Assembly: GCA_019418305.1 (NCBI GenBank)
Contig: DYCA01000002.1
Coordinates: 16,241-33,425, forward strand
Length of the DNA: 17,185 nucleotides
Direction: 5' to 3'
Origin: Clostridiales bacterium
GTDB taxonomy: Bacteria > Bacillota > Clostridia > Oscillospirales > Butyricicoccaceae
Each line of letters begins with the position of its first letter. Position 1 is the first letter of the stretch. Under the pieces are notes generated by a model. That model did not search any database and had not been told where the DNA came from. It saw only the letters and a list, made by a program, of their open reading frames with translations. Both the position numbers and the translations under genes were made by a program. Shown here piece after piece: positions 6,676 through 14,336 of the stretch.

Positions 6676-8613
6676 TTACTCCAGTTCGAATGCACCGGTA
6701 TACAACTGGTAGTACTTGCCATGTTGGGCAATCAACTGCTCATGGTTGCCGCGCTCGATGATATGGCCGAGCTGCAGCACCATGATGACGTCCGCGTTTT
6801 GTACGGTCGACAGACGATGCGCGATGACAAACACCGTGCGGCCGTACATCAGGCTGTCCATGCCTGCCTGCACGATGGATTCCGTGCGTGTGTCAATCGA
6901 ACTGGTCGCCTCATCAAGAATCATAACCGGCGGGTCGGCAACGGCGGCGCGCGCAATCGAAATCAGCTGACGCTGGCCCTGCGACAGGCTGCCGCCTTCG
7001 CCGTCGATGACGGTGTCATACCCGTCCGGCAGACGGCGGATGAAGTCGTCGGCGTTGGCCAGCTGTGCGGCCGCTTCAACCTCCTGATCGGTGGCGTCCA
7101 GATTGCCGTAACGGATGTTGTCGCGGATGGTGCCGGTAAACAAGTTGGTATCCTGCAAAACGATACCCAGTGAGCGGCGCAGATCAGACTTCTTAATTTT
7201 GTTTATATTGATGCCGTCATAGCGGATTTTGCCGTCCGCAATGTCATAAAAGCGGTTGATGAGGTTGGTGATTGTGGTCTTGCCTGCGCCGGTTGCACCG
7301 ACAAAAGCGACCTTCTGGCCCGGTTCGGCGTACAGCGTGATGTTATGCAGCACAATCTTATCCGGGTTGTAGCCGAAGTCCACGTCGTAGAAACGCACAT
7401 CGCCCTTGACCTGCTGGTAGGTGATGGTGCCGTCCTCGTGCGGGTGCTTCCACGCCCAGATGTTGGTTTTATCCGGGGTTTCGACCAGATTACCCTGTTT
7501 GTCGTACTTGGCGTTAACCAGTGTGACATAACCGTTGTCCTGCTCCGGCTCTTCGTCCATCAGTTCGAAGATACGTTCCGCACCGGCCAGCGCCATAATA
7601 ATGGAGTTGAACTGCTGCGAAATCTGAGTCACCGGCATGGTAAACGATTTGGTCAGCTGCAGGAAAGAGGCGATAACGCCGATGGTAATGCTGCTCCCGA
7701 CCACGCCGGACAGTGCCAGCGTGCCGCCGACTACCGCCACCAGCACGTACAGCAGGTTGCCGATGTTGGCCATAATCGGCATCAAAATATTGGCGAAGGT
7801 ATTGGCGTTTTTGGCGCTTTCGCGCAGCGCGTCATTGAGCACGTCAAACTGCTCTTTGCACTTTTCTTCATGGCAGAACACCTTAACGACCTTCTGGCCG
7901 CCGATCATTTCCTCAATATAGCCGTTGACCTTGCCCAGTGCGGTCTGCTGCTCGAGAAAGAAGCGGGCGGACTGGCCGCCGATGCGCTTAACGACCACCA
8001 GCATCACGGCAATGCCGAGCAATACAAAGATGGTCAGCCAGACGTTGGTCACCAGCATGGCAATGAACACCGCGATAATGGTGATCAGCGAGGAGAACAT
8101 CTGCGGCACAGACTGACTGAGCATCTGCTGGAGCGTGTCGGTATCGTTGGTGAAATGGCTCATCAGGTCGCCGTGGGTGTGTGTATCAAAATAGCGGATG
8201 GGCAGCTTTTGCATGCGTCCAAACATTTCATCGCGCACCTGCTTGAGGATGCCCTGCGAAATCGACACCATGATGCGGTTATACAGGAAGGTGGAAACAA
8301 TGCCCACCAGGTAGACCAGCGCCATGAGCGAGATGGCATGAATCAGTCCGGTGAACACGGGCGATGCCTGCAAAAGAAGTGGAGCAATATAATCATCAAT
8401 GAGTACGCGCAGGAACATCGAGCCTGCGACGTTTGCTACTGCGGACAACAAGATGCAGATCAACACCACGGTAAACTGTACGGCGTAGCCGCCCTTAAAA
8501 TAACGGAGCAAACGCGCGAGGGTTTTCTTCGGGTTTTTGCTGCGCTTGCCGCCGGCCATCTGGCCGTGACGGCCTGGACCGCCCATCGGTCCTCTCATTC
8601 CGGGTCCCGGCAT
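6676..8613 (-). CDS. ABC exporter half-transporter with consensus catalytic site (BmrD/LmrD/TM288-like)
   Basis: The 645-residue product has a glycine/proline-rich N-terminus (1-25), six membrane helices (about 45-340) and a nucleotide-binding domain. The domain has Walker A GATGAGKTT (439-447), Q-loop Gln487, Walker B VMILDE with catalytic Glu568, and switch histidine His599 (IAHRLST). Its signature motif is LSQGQ (543-547) instead of LSGGQ, as in the consensus-site partner of heterodimeric exporters such as TM287/288. A segment of about 50 residues (355-405, rich in polar residues and ending in the WAWKHPHEDG region) is inserted between the membrane and nucleotide-binding domains. The start overlaps the stop of the partner gene (TAATG) with AAGGAGG upstream. 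Substrates are probably hydrophobic drugs or lipids but cannot be read from sequence. The gene ends near three hairpins. Confidence 0.93.
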   Translation of the reverse strand: MPGPGMRGPMGGPGRHGQMAGGKRSKNPKKTLARLLRYFKGGYAVQFTVVLICILLSAVANVAGSMFLRVLIDDYIAPLLLQASPVFTGLIHAISLMALVYLVGIVSTFLYNRIMVSISQGILKQVRDEMFGRMQKLPIRYFDTHTHGDLMSHFTNDTDTLQQMLSQSVPQMFSSLITIIAVFIAMLVTNVWLTIFVLLGIAVMLVVVKRIGGQSARFFLEQQTALGKVNGYIEEMIGGQKVVKVFCHEEKCKEQFDVLNDALRESAKNANTFANILMPIMANIGNLLYVLVAVVGGTLALSGVVGSSITIGVIASFLQLTKSFTMPVTQISQQFNSIIMALAGAERIFELMDEEPEQDNGYVTLVNAKYDKQGNLVETPDKTNIWAWKHPHEDGTITYQQVKGDVRFYDVDFGYNPDKIVLHNITLYAEPGQKVAFVGATGAGKTTITNLINRFYDIADGKIRYDGININKIKKSDLRRSLGIVLQDTNLFTGTIRDNIRYGNLDATDQEVEAAAQLANADDFIRRLPDGYDTVIDGEGGSLSQGQRQLISIARAAVADPPVMILDEATSSIDTRTESIVQAGMDSLMYGRTVFVIAHRLSTVQNADVIMVLQLGHIIERGNHEQLIAQHGKYYQLYTGAFELE

Positions 8614-10343
8614 TATTCCTCGCCTCCTTTCTTCATCTGCTGGTTGTAGATTTCCTGATAGATCGTGTTGTTTGCCAGCAGATCATCATGTGTACCGACC
8701 GCCTGAATCGTGCCACCGTCCAGAATGACGATCTGATCGGCATCCTGTACGGAGGAGATACGCTGCGCAATAATCAGCTTGGTCGTGTTCGGAATCTCTT
8801 CCGCAAACGCCTTTCGGATGAGCGCGTCTGTCTTGGTGTCGACCGCACTGGTCGAGTCATCCAGAATCAGTACCTTGGGCTTTTTCAGCAGCGCGCGGGC
8901 AATACACAGACGCTGCTTCTGGCCGCCGGACACGTTGGTGCCGCCCTGTTCAATGTAGGTATCGTATTTATCCGGCATCTGCTCGATGAACTCGTCGGCC
9001 TGTGCCAGACGGCAGACACGCTTAAGCTCTTCGTCGCTCGCATGCTCGTCGCCCCAGCGTAGGTTTTCCTTGATTGTGCCCGAGAACAGCACATTTTTTT
9101 GCAATACCATCGCGACCTGCTCGCGCAGCGCCTCGATGTCATAGTCGCGCACATCCACGCCGCCGACCTTGACCGAGCCGGTAGTCACATCATACAGGCG
9201 CGGAATAAGCTGCACCAGTGTGGATTTTGCTGATCCGGTACCGCCCAGAATGCCAATGGTTTGACCGGCCTTGATATGCAGGTTGACATCCCGGAGTGCG
9301 AGTTTGTTTGCGTCGCCTTTGTAGCTGAAATTGACGTTGTCAAAGTCGATGTCGCCGCTCTTGACCTCGGTGATCGGGTTTTCCGGGTTGTGCAGGTCGG
9401 ACTTTTCTTCGAGCAGTTCCACAATACGTTCCGCGCTGGCCTTGGACATGGTGATCATGACGAATACCATGGCCACCATCATCAGGCTCATCAGAATCTG
9501 CATCGCGTAGGAGAACAGGCTAGTCAACTCGCCGGTTGTCATGCTACCGCCTACAATCAGGCGCGCGCCGAACCACGAGATGAGCAGCATGCAGGCATAC
9601 ATGCAGAACTGCATGAGCGGCATAACGCCTGCCATGGTTTTCTGCGCCTTAGAGAACTGACGGTACAGCAGTCCTGATACACCCTTGAACTTCTCGGTCT
9701 CATAGTCCTCGCGCACGTAGGCCTTGACCACACGGATGCCGCGCACGTTTTCCTGCACGACCGTGTTCATGCGGTCGTAGGTTTTGAACACGCGCTCAAA
9801 TACCGGTGCGACGATTTTCATCAGCACGCCCAGACCGATCGCCAAAATCGGAAGTACGCACAGAAAGATCAGCGCAAGCTGGCTGTTGATCTGGAACGCC
9901 ATGACCAGTGCAAACACCAGCATCACCGGGCAGCGCACCGCAATGCGCGTGCACATCTGGAAGGAGTTCTGCACGTTGGTGACGTCGGTTGTCAGACGGG
10001 TGACAATTGAACCGGTGGAGAACTTATCAATGTTGGAAAATGAGAAGTCCTGTACCGCATAATACATATCGTGGCGCAGGTTGCGGGCGAAGCCCGTGGA
10101 GGCACGCGCGGCATAAGTACCTGCCGCCGCACCGAAAATCAGTGCGAGCATAGCGCAGGCGATCAGAATGATGCCGTATTTCCAGATTTCCCCCATGTTT
10201 TGCGCATCAATGCCCCGGTCGATCAGCAGCGCCATCACTGCGGGGATGACGACCTCCATCACGACCTCAAGCACAACGAAAAACGGCGTGAGCAGCGCTT
10301 CTTTTTTGAATTCACGCACGCTTTTTAACAGCCTCTTAATCAT
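8613..10343 (-). CDS. ABC exporter half-transporter with degenerate catalytic site (BmrC/LmrC/TM287-like)
   Basis: The 576-residue product has six membrane helices (about 18-300) followed by a nucleotide-binding domain. Walker A is GGTGSAKST (367-375), Q-loop Gln415 and signature VSGGQ (471-475) are present, but Walker B reads VLILDD (491-496) with Asp496 in place of the catalytic Glu, and the switch histidine is Gln527 (IAQRIS). These two changes are known for the degenerate-site subunit of heterodimeric ABC exporters, and together with the partner's intact site they indicate one active and one degenerate ATP site. The ATG at 10343 overlaps the MarR stop by 4 nt (ATGA), with GGAGGG 6 nt upstream. 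The gene order regulator, degenerate half, catalytic half fits a MarR-controlled multidrug exporter. Confidence 0.93.
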   Translation of the reverse strand: MIKRLLKSVREFKKEALLTPFFVVLEVVMEVVIPAVMALLIDRGIDAQNMGEIWKYGIILIACAMLALIFGAAAGTYAARASTGFARNLRHDMYYAVQDFSFSNIDKFSTGSIVTRLTTDVTNVQNSFQMCTRIAVRCPVMLVFALVMAFQINSQLALIFLCVLPILAIGLGVLMKIVAPVFERVFKTYDRMNTVVQENVRGIRVVKAYVREDYETEKFKGVSGLLYRQFSKAQKTMAGVMPLMQFCMYACMLLISWFGARLIVGGSMTTGELTSLFSYAMQILMSLMMVAMVFVMITMSKASAERIVELLEEKSDLHNPENPITEVKSGDIDFDNVNFSYKGDANKLALRDVNLHIKAGQTIGILGGTGSAKSTLVQLIPRLYDVTTGSVKVGGVDVRDYDIEALREQVAMVLQKNVLFSGTIKENLRWGDEHASDEELKRVCRLAQADEFIEQMPDKYDTYIEQGGTNVSGGQKQRLCIARALLKKPKVLILDDSTSAVDTKTDALIRKAFAEEIPNTTKLIIAQRISSVQDADQIVILDGGTIQAVGTHDDLLANNTIYQEIYNQQMKKGGEE

Positions 10344-10801
10344 CCTTGTCCCTCCGAAGCCTTGCGTTGATAATTTTCTAAATTGGCACGGATTTTTTCA
10401 CAGACACGAAACCAGACGGCAAGCTCTTCCGGATCAATGCCCTCTTCCATGAGTGCCTCGGTTTGCGCCATCGCCTGTTGGATACGCTCATACAGCGCTT
10501 TGGCCCGGTCGGTCAGCACCAGACGCTTGAGCCGCCGGTCCTGCTCCACCGGCTCGCGCCGCAGCAGACCATGATCTTCCATCAGATTCAGGATACCGGT
10601 TGCGGTGGAACGCCGGATGCGGAAATAGGTTTCAACATCACGCTGAAAGCGCTCCTCCTTTGCCTGCATCAGGAACCACAGAATCATCGCCTGCATCCCG
10701 GTGATGTTTGCCATTTCATCTTTGCCGGTGGTGCAGACCATCTGCCGTTTGATCAGGTTGTTGAGCATGCCAAGCTCCGTGCCGATTCGCTTGTCACACA
10801 C
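10340..10801 (-). CDS. MarR family transcriptional regulator
   Basis: The 153-residue product is of MarR size and fold: dimerisation helices at both ends and a winged helix at about 36-101. The recognition-helix region is RRSTATGILNLMEDHGLL (63-80) and the wing is EPVEQDRRLKRLVLT (83-97) with the conserved Asp-Arg. It probably represses its own operon, which includes the two ABC exporter genes, and is released by a small ligand. The start is GTG, chosen because a perfect AAGGAGG lies 8 nt upstream; the next in-frame ATG (residue 12) has no such site. The stop overlaps the next start (ATGA). A near-consensus promoter with a palindrome at the transcription start lies directly upstream. Confidence 0.93.
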   Translation of the reverse strand: MCDKRIGTELGMLNNLIKRQMVCTTGKDEMANITGMQAMILWFLMQAKEERFQRDVETYFRIRRSTATGILNLMEDHGLLRREPVEQDRRLKRLVLTDRAKALYERIQQAMAQTEALMEEGIDPEELAVWFRVCEKIRANLENYQRKASEGQG

Positions 10802-10820
10802 TTTGTTAGCCTCCTTACTA

Positions 10821-10832
10821 TTAGCTTACTAA
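10821..10832. promoter_or_regulatory. Candidate MarR operator
   Basis: TTAGCTTACTAA has TTAG / CTAA inverted half-sites around a 4-nt centre. It starts 3 bp downstream of the -10 box, overlapping the predicted transcription start, where a bound MarR dimer would block RNA polymerase. A second related TAGTAAG half-site (minus strand) occurs between it and the ribosome site. Confidence 0.55.
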
Positions 10833-10835
10833 CAC

Positions 10836-10863
10836 ATTATAGCCGGTTGAAAGGCAATGTCAA
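10836..10863 (-). promoter_or_regulatory. Consensus sigma-A promoter of the MarR-ABC operon
   Basis: On the minus strand, a perfect TTGACA (10863-10858) and a perfect TATAAT (10841-10836) are separated by 16 bp. This is the strongest promoter match in the window and suggests that the operon depends on a repressor to keep it low. Confidence 0.85.
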
Positions 10864-10882
10864 CCATCTTCACAGAATGTTC

Positions 10883-10915
10883 AAAAAAAGCCTGCCGCGT
10901 GACAAGGCGGCAGGC
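10883..10915 (-). terminator. Intrinsic terminator of the MGMT-like/HD operon
   Basis: On the minus strand, a 9-bp stem GCCTGCCGC / GCGGCAGGC (10907-10915 with 10890-10898) with an 8-nt loop is followed by seven T (10889-10883). It lies 27 nt beyond the HD gene stop and just upstream of the MarR promoter, insulating the two leftward operons. Confidence 0.92.
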
Positions 10916-10941
10916 AATATCCGGTTCTCTTTTGTGCAGAT

Positions 10942-11448
10942 TTACGGCTGATATGGAGGCGCAAGATACAGCTTCTGTAAAAGCATTCGGCCGGTGCGTG
11001 TGCGGAATACTTTTTCGTCCGCAGTTTGGCAGGCATCCGGCGGGAGTGCATCTTCATAGGCGTTTACCAGAAAGTCCGCTTCGAGCAGGATGCGGAAGTC
11101 TCGGTCCTCGGATGCAGTATAGGTATGGTGATGTGCAATCAGCCACAAAATTCGTTCGCACGCTGCCGGGGCCGCACCCACTTGTTCCAGCAGCGGCGCG
11201 GCGACCGCCGGGCCTTCTAGCTCCTGCCACTTGCCGGCGGAGGAGCCGTGCTTGTGTTCGGCTTCATGGATGCCGATGTCATGCAGGATGGCTGCGGCTT
11301 CAAGGATATTCTGCGTTTGCGCATCCAACGCTTCGCCCTGTCCGATGATGCGGCAGAATGCATAAACTTTCATCAAATGCTGCACGCGGCGCGGGTCGCC
11401 TGCATCATAGGCAACGACCAGCTCGGTCAGTTTGGCAATGTCAATCAT
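10942..11448 (-). CDS. HD-domain phosphohydrolase family protein
   Basis: The 168-residue product has the ordered metal-binding residues of an HD domain: His24 (VQHLMKV), His56-Asp57 in AAAILHDIGI, HKHGSSAGK (65-73), HHHTY (106-110) and EADFLV with Asp125. HD proteins of this class are metal-dependent phosphohydrolases acting on nucleotides or related phosphates; the substrate here is unknown. It is a single-domain protein and lacks the RelA/SpoT or cyclic-di-GMP HD-GYP features. The open frame extends to 11559 inside the MGMT-like gene, but GGGAGGG lies 8 nt before the ATG at 11448 and homologous-looking sequence begins there. This start overlaps the end of the MGMT-like gene by 8 nt, so the two are translated together. 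Confidence 0.85.
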   Translation of the reverse strand: MIDIAKLTELVVAYDAGDPRRVQHLMKVYAFCRIIGQGEALDAQTQNILEAAAILHDIGIHEAEHKHGSSAGKWQELEGPAVAAPLLEQVGAAPAACERILWLIAHHHTYTASEDRDFRILLEADFLVNAYEDALPPDACQTADEKVFRTRTGRMLLQKLYLAPPYQP

Positions 11449-11758
11449 AGGATAAGCCCTCCCATTGGTATTTCTGCATATCCACGCGGCCGTCCAACGT
11501 AAATTCCACGCCATCAGCTTCGAGCATGGCGCGCTGCACATCCGCACCGCCGAAGGCAAACGCGGGAGAGGTGCGGCCGTCTTTCGTGACCACGCGGTAG
11601 CAGGGGATGCCCTCCGGGTCGGGGTTTACATGTAGGGCATAGCCGACTACCCGTGCCCAGCGCGGGTTCCCTGCAAGAAAAGCCACCTGTCCATACGTTG
11701 CCACCGTGCCGCGCGGAATACGCCGCACAACTGCGTAAATTTTTTCAAAAACTGTCAT
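11441..11758 (-). CDS. MGMT family protein (O6-alkylguanine alkyltransferase-like) with PCYR active-site motif
   Basis: The 105-residue product is the DNA-binding/active-site domain of the O6-methylguanine methyltransferase family without the N-terminal domain, as in short MGMT/ATL proteins. TYGQVA (21-26) and the RVVGYAL segment (36-42) match the helix-turn-helix and base-flipping arginine region. The active-site motif is IPCYRVV (51-57): the acceptor-type Cys53 is retained, whereas tryptophan or alanine replaces it in alkyltransferase-like proteins, but the usual following His is Tyr54. It may therefore be a weak alkyltransferase or a damage-sensing protein. AAAGGAG lies about 12 nt before the ATG. 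It is the first gene of a two-gene operon with the HD protein and diverges from gdhA. Confidence 0.87.
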   Translation of the reverse strand: MTVFEKIYAVVRRIPRGTVATYGQVAFLAGNPRWARVVGYALHVNPDPEGIPCYRVVTKDGRTSPAFAFGGADVQRAMLEADGVEFTLDGRVDMQKYQWEGLSYD

Positions 11759-11785
11759 TTTGCAAGTTTCTCCTTTGGCTGTTTC

Positions 11786-11794
11786 ATTATATCA
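11786..11794 (-). promoter_or_regulatory. Extended -10 promoter of the MGMT-like/HD operon
   Basis: On the minus strand the sequence TGATATAAT (11794-11786) is a perfect extended -10. The hexamer 17 bp upstream (TAGAAA) is a poor -35. The -10 is 27 nt ahead of the start codon. Confidence 0.6.
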
Positions 11795-11861
11795 GGTAAA
11801 TGTCACAATTTCTATCCCCTTTCGACAAGAAAAAAATGTATATTTCTAACATGCTAAATTA

Positions 11862-11890
11862 TTGCACTCTTCTGCAAAATACTATATAAT
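11862..11890 (+). promoter_or_regulatory. Sigma-A promoter of gdhA
   Basis: TTGCAC (11862-11867) and a consensus TATAAT (11885-11890) are separated by 17 bp. The predicted start near 11897 leaves a 5' untranslated region of about 87 nt that holds a long hairpin. Confidence 0.8.
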
Positions 11891-11922
11891 AGTTACACAC
11901 TACCGCGAGTATGTAAGCGATT

Positions 11923-13327
<1,405 letters not shown>

Positions 13328-13332
13328 AAATT

Positions 13333-13359
13333 TCATTTGCGGCGTACAGCCGCAAATGA
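13333..13359 (+). other. First hairpin behind gdhA, no T-tail
   Basis: A perfect 11-bp stem TCATTTGCGGC / GCCGCAAATGA with a 5-nt loop starts 5 nt after the gdhA stop codon. The sequence after it (GAGAAACGG) has no T-run, so it is more likely a 3'-end stabiliser or pause element than a rightward terminator. On the minus strand it is followed by AATTTTT. Confidence 0.7.
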
Positions 13360-13401
13360 GAAACGGTATCGCCAGCTGATGGCTGGGAATGCCGATTGCA
13401 G

Positions 13402-13438
13402 AAAAACAGGCTCGGAATTTGATTCCGGGCCTGTTTTT
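13402..13438 (+). terminator. Main intrinsic terminator of gdhA
   Basis: A 17-bp stem (13402-13418 with 13422-13438, one G-T pair) closes a 3-nt loop and ends in a run of five T. Its arms contain AAAAACAGG and CCTGTTTTT. It is the longest stem in the window and comes 75 nt after the gdhA stop. Confidence 0.92.
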
Positions 13439-13447
13439 CTGTTTGTC

Positions 13448-13478
13448 AAAACCGACCCGGCATAGCTGGGCGGGTTTT
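13448..13478 (+). other. Third hairpin behind gdhA, imperfect
   Basis: AAAACC and CCC (13448-13458) pair with GGG and GGTTTT (13468-13478) around a 2-nt internal mismatch and a 9-nt loop. The right arm ends in four T, so it may be a weak terminator. It fits between two better hairpins. Confidence 0.5.
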
Positions 13479-13480
13479 AG

Positions 13481-13519
13481 AAACAGGCGGCTTTCGGTTC
13501 CCTTTGCCGCCTGTTTTTT
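13481..13519 (+). terminator. Second strong terminator behind gdhA
   Basis: An 11-bp stem AAACAGGCGGC / GCCGCCTGTTT (13481-13491 with 13506-13516) with a 14-nt loop is followed by T to 13519. With the hairpin at 13402-13438 it forms a tandem terminator that shields the downstream sporulation-type genes from gdhA read-through. Confidence 0.88.
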
Positions 13520-13560
13520 CTATTGCGTCGCAGCGCAGGGAATACAGGCAAAGCGCGGCG

Positions 13561-13590
13561 TCATATTCCTGTCCCGTTCCTGCATAAGCT
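13561..13590 (+). promoter_or_regulatory. Candidate sigma-E (sporulation, mother-cell) promoter
   Basis: TCATATT (13561-13567) matches the Bacillus sigma-E -35 consensus (G/T)(A/C)ATATT at every position. After 15 bp, CATAAGCT (13583-13590) matches CATACAnT at five of seven fixed positions. It lies 26 nt before the M23 gene start, and the downstream pair resembles spoIVFA-spoIVFB, a sigma-E operon in Bacillus subtilis. No sigma-A promoter is seen here. Confidence 0.5.
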
Positions 13591-13616
13591 GTACCAAGTG
13601 AAAGGAGGCGGCGGAC

Positions 13617-14336
13617 ATGACAGGAAAACGTCCGGTGCGCAAGCGTGCGGGCAGCGGCAAGGGCCTGCTGGTGGTGGTGGCGCTGGTGCTTGCCGCGGGG
13701 ATTGTCAAATATACGGATACGCCTTTTGCGGTCGCCGCACGGCAGAAGGCCGCGCAGGTGCTCGCAGGCACGCCCGGCGTAGATCAGGTGCTTGCTGCAT
13801 TCGGTGGAGAGGACGCGGATGCAGTGTTTGGGGAGCAGGATGGAGAGGAGAACACCTATGCGGCGTCCTCAGGCGGTGCAGAAGATGTGCTCGGCCGGGA
13901 GCAGAGCCTGTTCCCGGATACGGTGGATGACACGGTGCATGCGCTGTCGTTTGAGCATGTTTTACCGACCGAAGGCACACTGACTTCGGGATTTGGCAGC
14001 CGGTTAAGTCCGACCACGGGTGAGCCGGCATTTCATTACGGTTTGGATATCGCCGCAGACGAGGGAACGCCGATTGCGGCCTTTGCCGACGGCACGGTGC
14101 GCGAGGTGGGGGAATCGGATTACGGCAACTATCTGATCGTCGATCACCCGGATGGTTTTTCCACGTTGTATGCGCATTGCAGCAGCATTTTGGCAGGCGT
14201 GGGCGACGAGGTGGAATGCGGCGGCGAGATTGCACTGGTGGGGCAGACGGGCAATACGACCGGACCGCATCTGCACTTTGAGCTGTGGAAGGACGGCATG
14301 GCGCTCGATCCGTCGGACTATCTGGAACTGGCGTGA
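13617..14336 (+). CDS. M23 (LytM) family metallopeptidase, SpoIVFA-like
   Basis: The 239-residue product has a basic N-terminus, one membrane segment (about 16-33), a low-complexity acidic linker (about 62-105) and a C-terminal LytM domain (about 118-235). The zinc-site residues HxxxD (His140, Asp144 in FHYGLDIA) and HLH (218-220 in TGPHLHFE) are all present, as is YAH with His187, so the peptidase site looks intact. The domain would lie outside the membrane, on peptidoglycan. The following gene is a SpoIVFB-like protease, so this is probably the SpoIVFA partner, which in Bacillus holds SpoIVFB inactive in the forespore outer membrane. A SpoIIQ-like or general wall hydrolase role is the alternative. 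AAAGGAGG lies 8 nt before the ATG; the stop overlaps the next start (GTGA). Confidence 0.82.
   Translation: MTGKRPVRKRAGSGKGLLVVVALVLAAGIVKYTDTPFAVAARQKAAQVLAGTPGVDQVLAAFGGEDADAVFGEQDGEENTYAASSGGAEDVLGREQSLFPDTVDDTVHALSFEHVLPTEGTLTSGFGSRLSPTTGEPAFHYGLDIAADEGTPIAAFADGTVREVGESDYGNYLIVDHPDGFSTLYAHCSSILAGVGDEVECGGEIALVGQTGNTTGPHLHFELWKDGMALDPSDYLELA

Noticed and set aside
7345..8649. 434-residue open frame on the + strand opposite the ABC half-transporter
   Set aside because: The product is His/Gln/Arg-rich with no domain, and the opposite strand has all ABC motifs, so it is a shadow of that gene.
11449..11559. N-terminal extension of the HD gene into the MGMT-like gene
   Set aside because: The extension is an out-of-frame reading of the MGMT-like gene, and a good ribosome site precedes the ATG at 11448.
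13333..13519. Possible CRISPR array or mobile-element end because of repeated hairpin arms
   Set aside because: The arms differ in length and sequence, with no regular spacer size, direct repeats or flanking transposase; tandem terminators explain them better.
13389..13601. 70-residue open frame between gdhA and the M23 gene
   Set aside because: It runs through three hairpins and two terminators, has no ribosome site, and has a composition set by those repeats.
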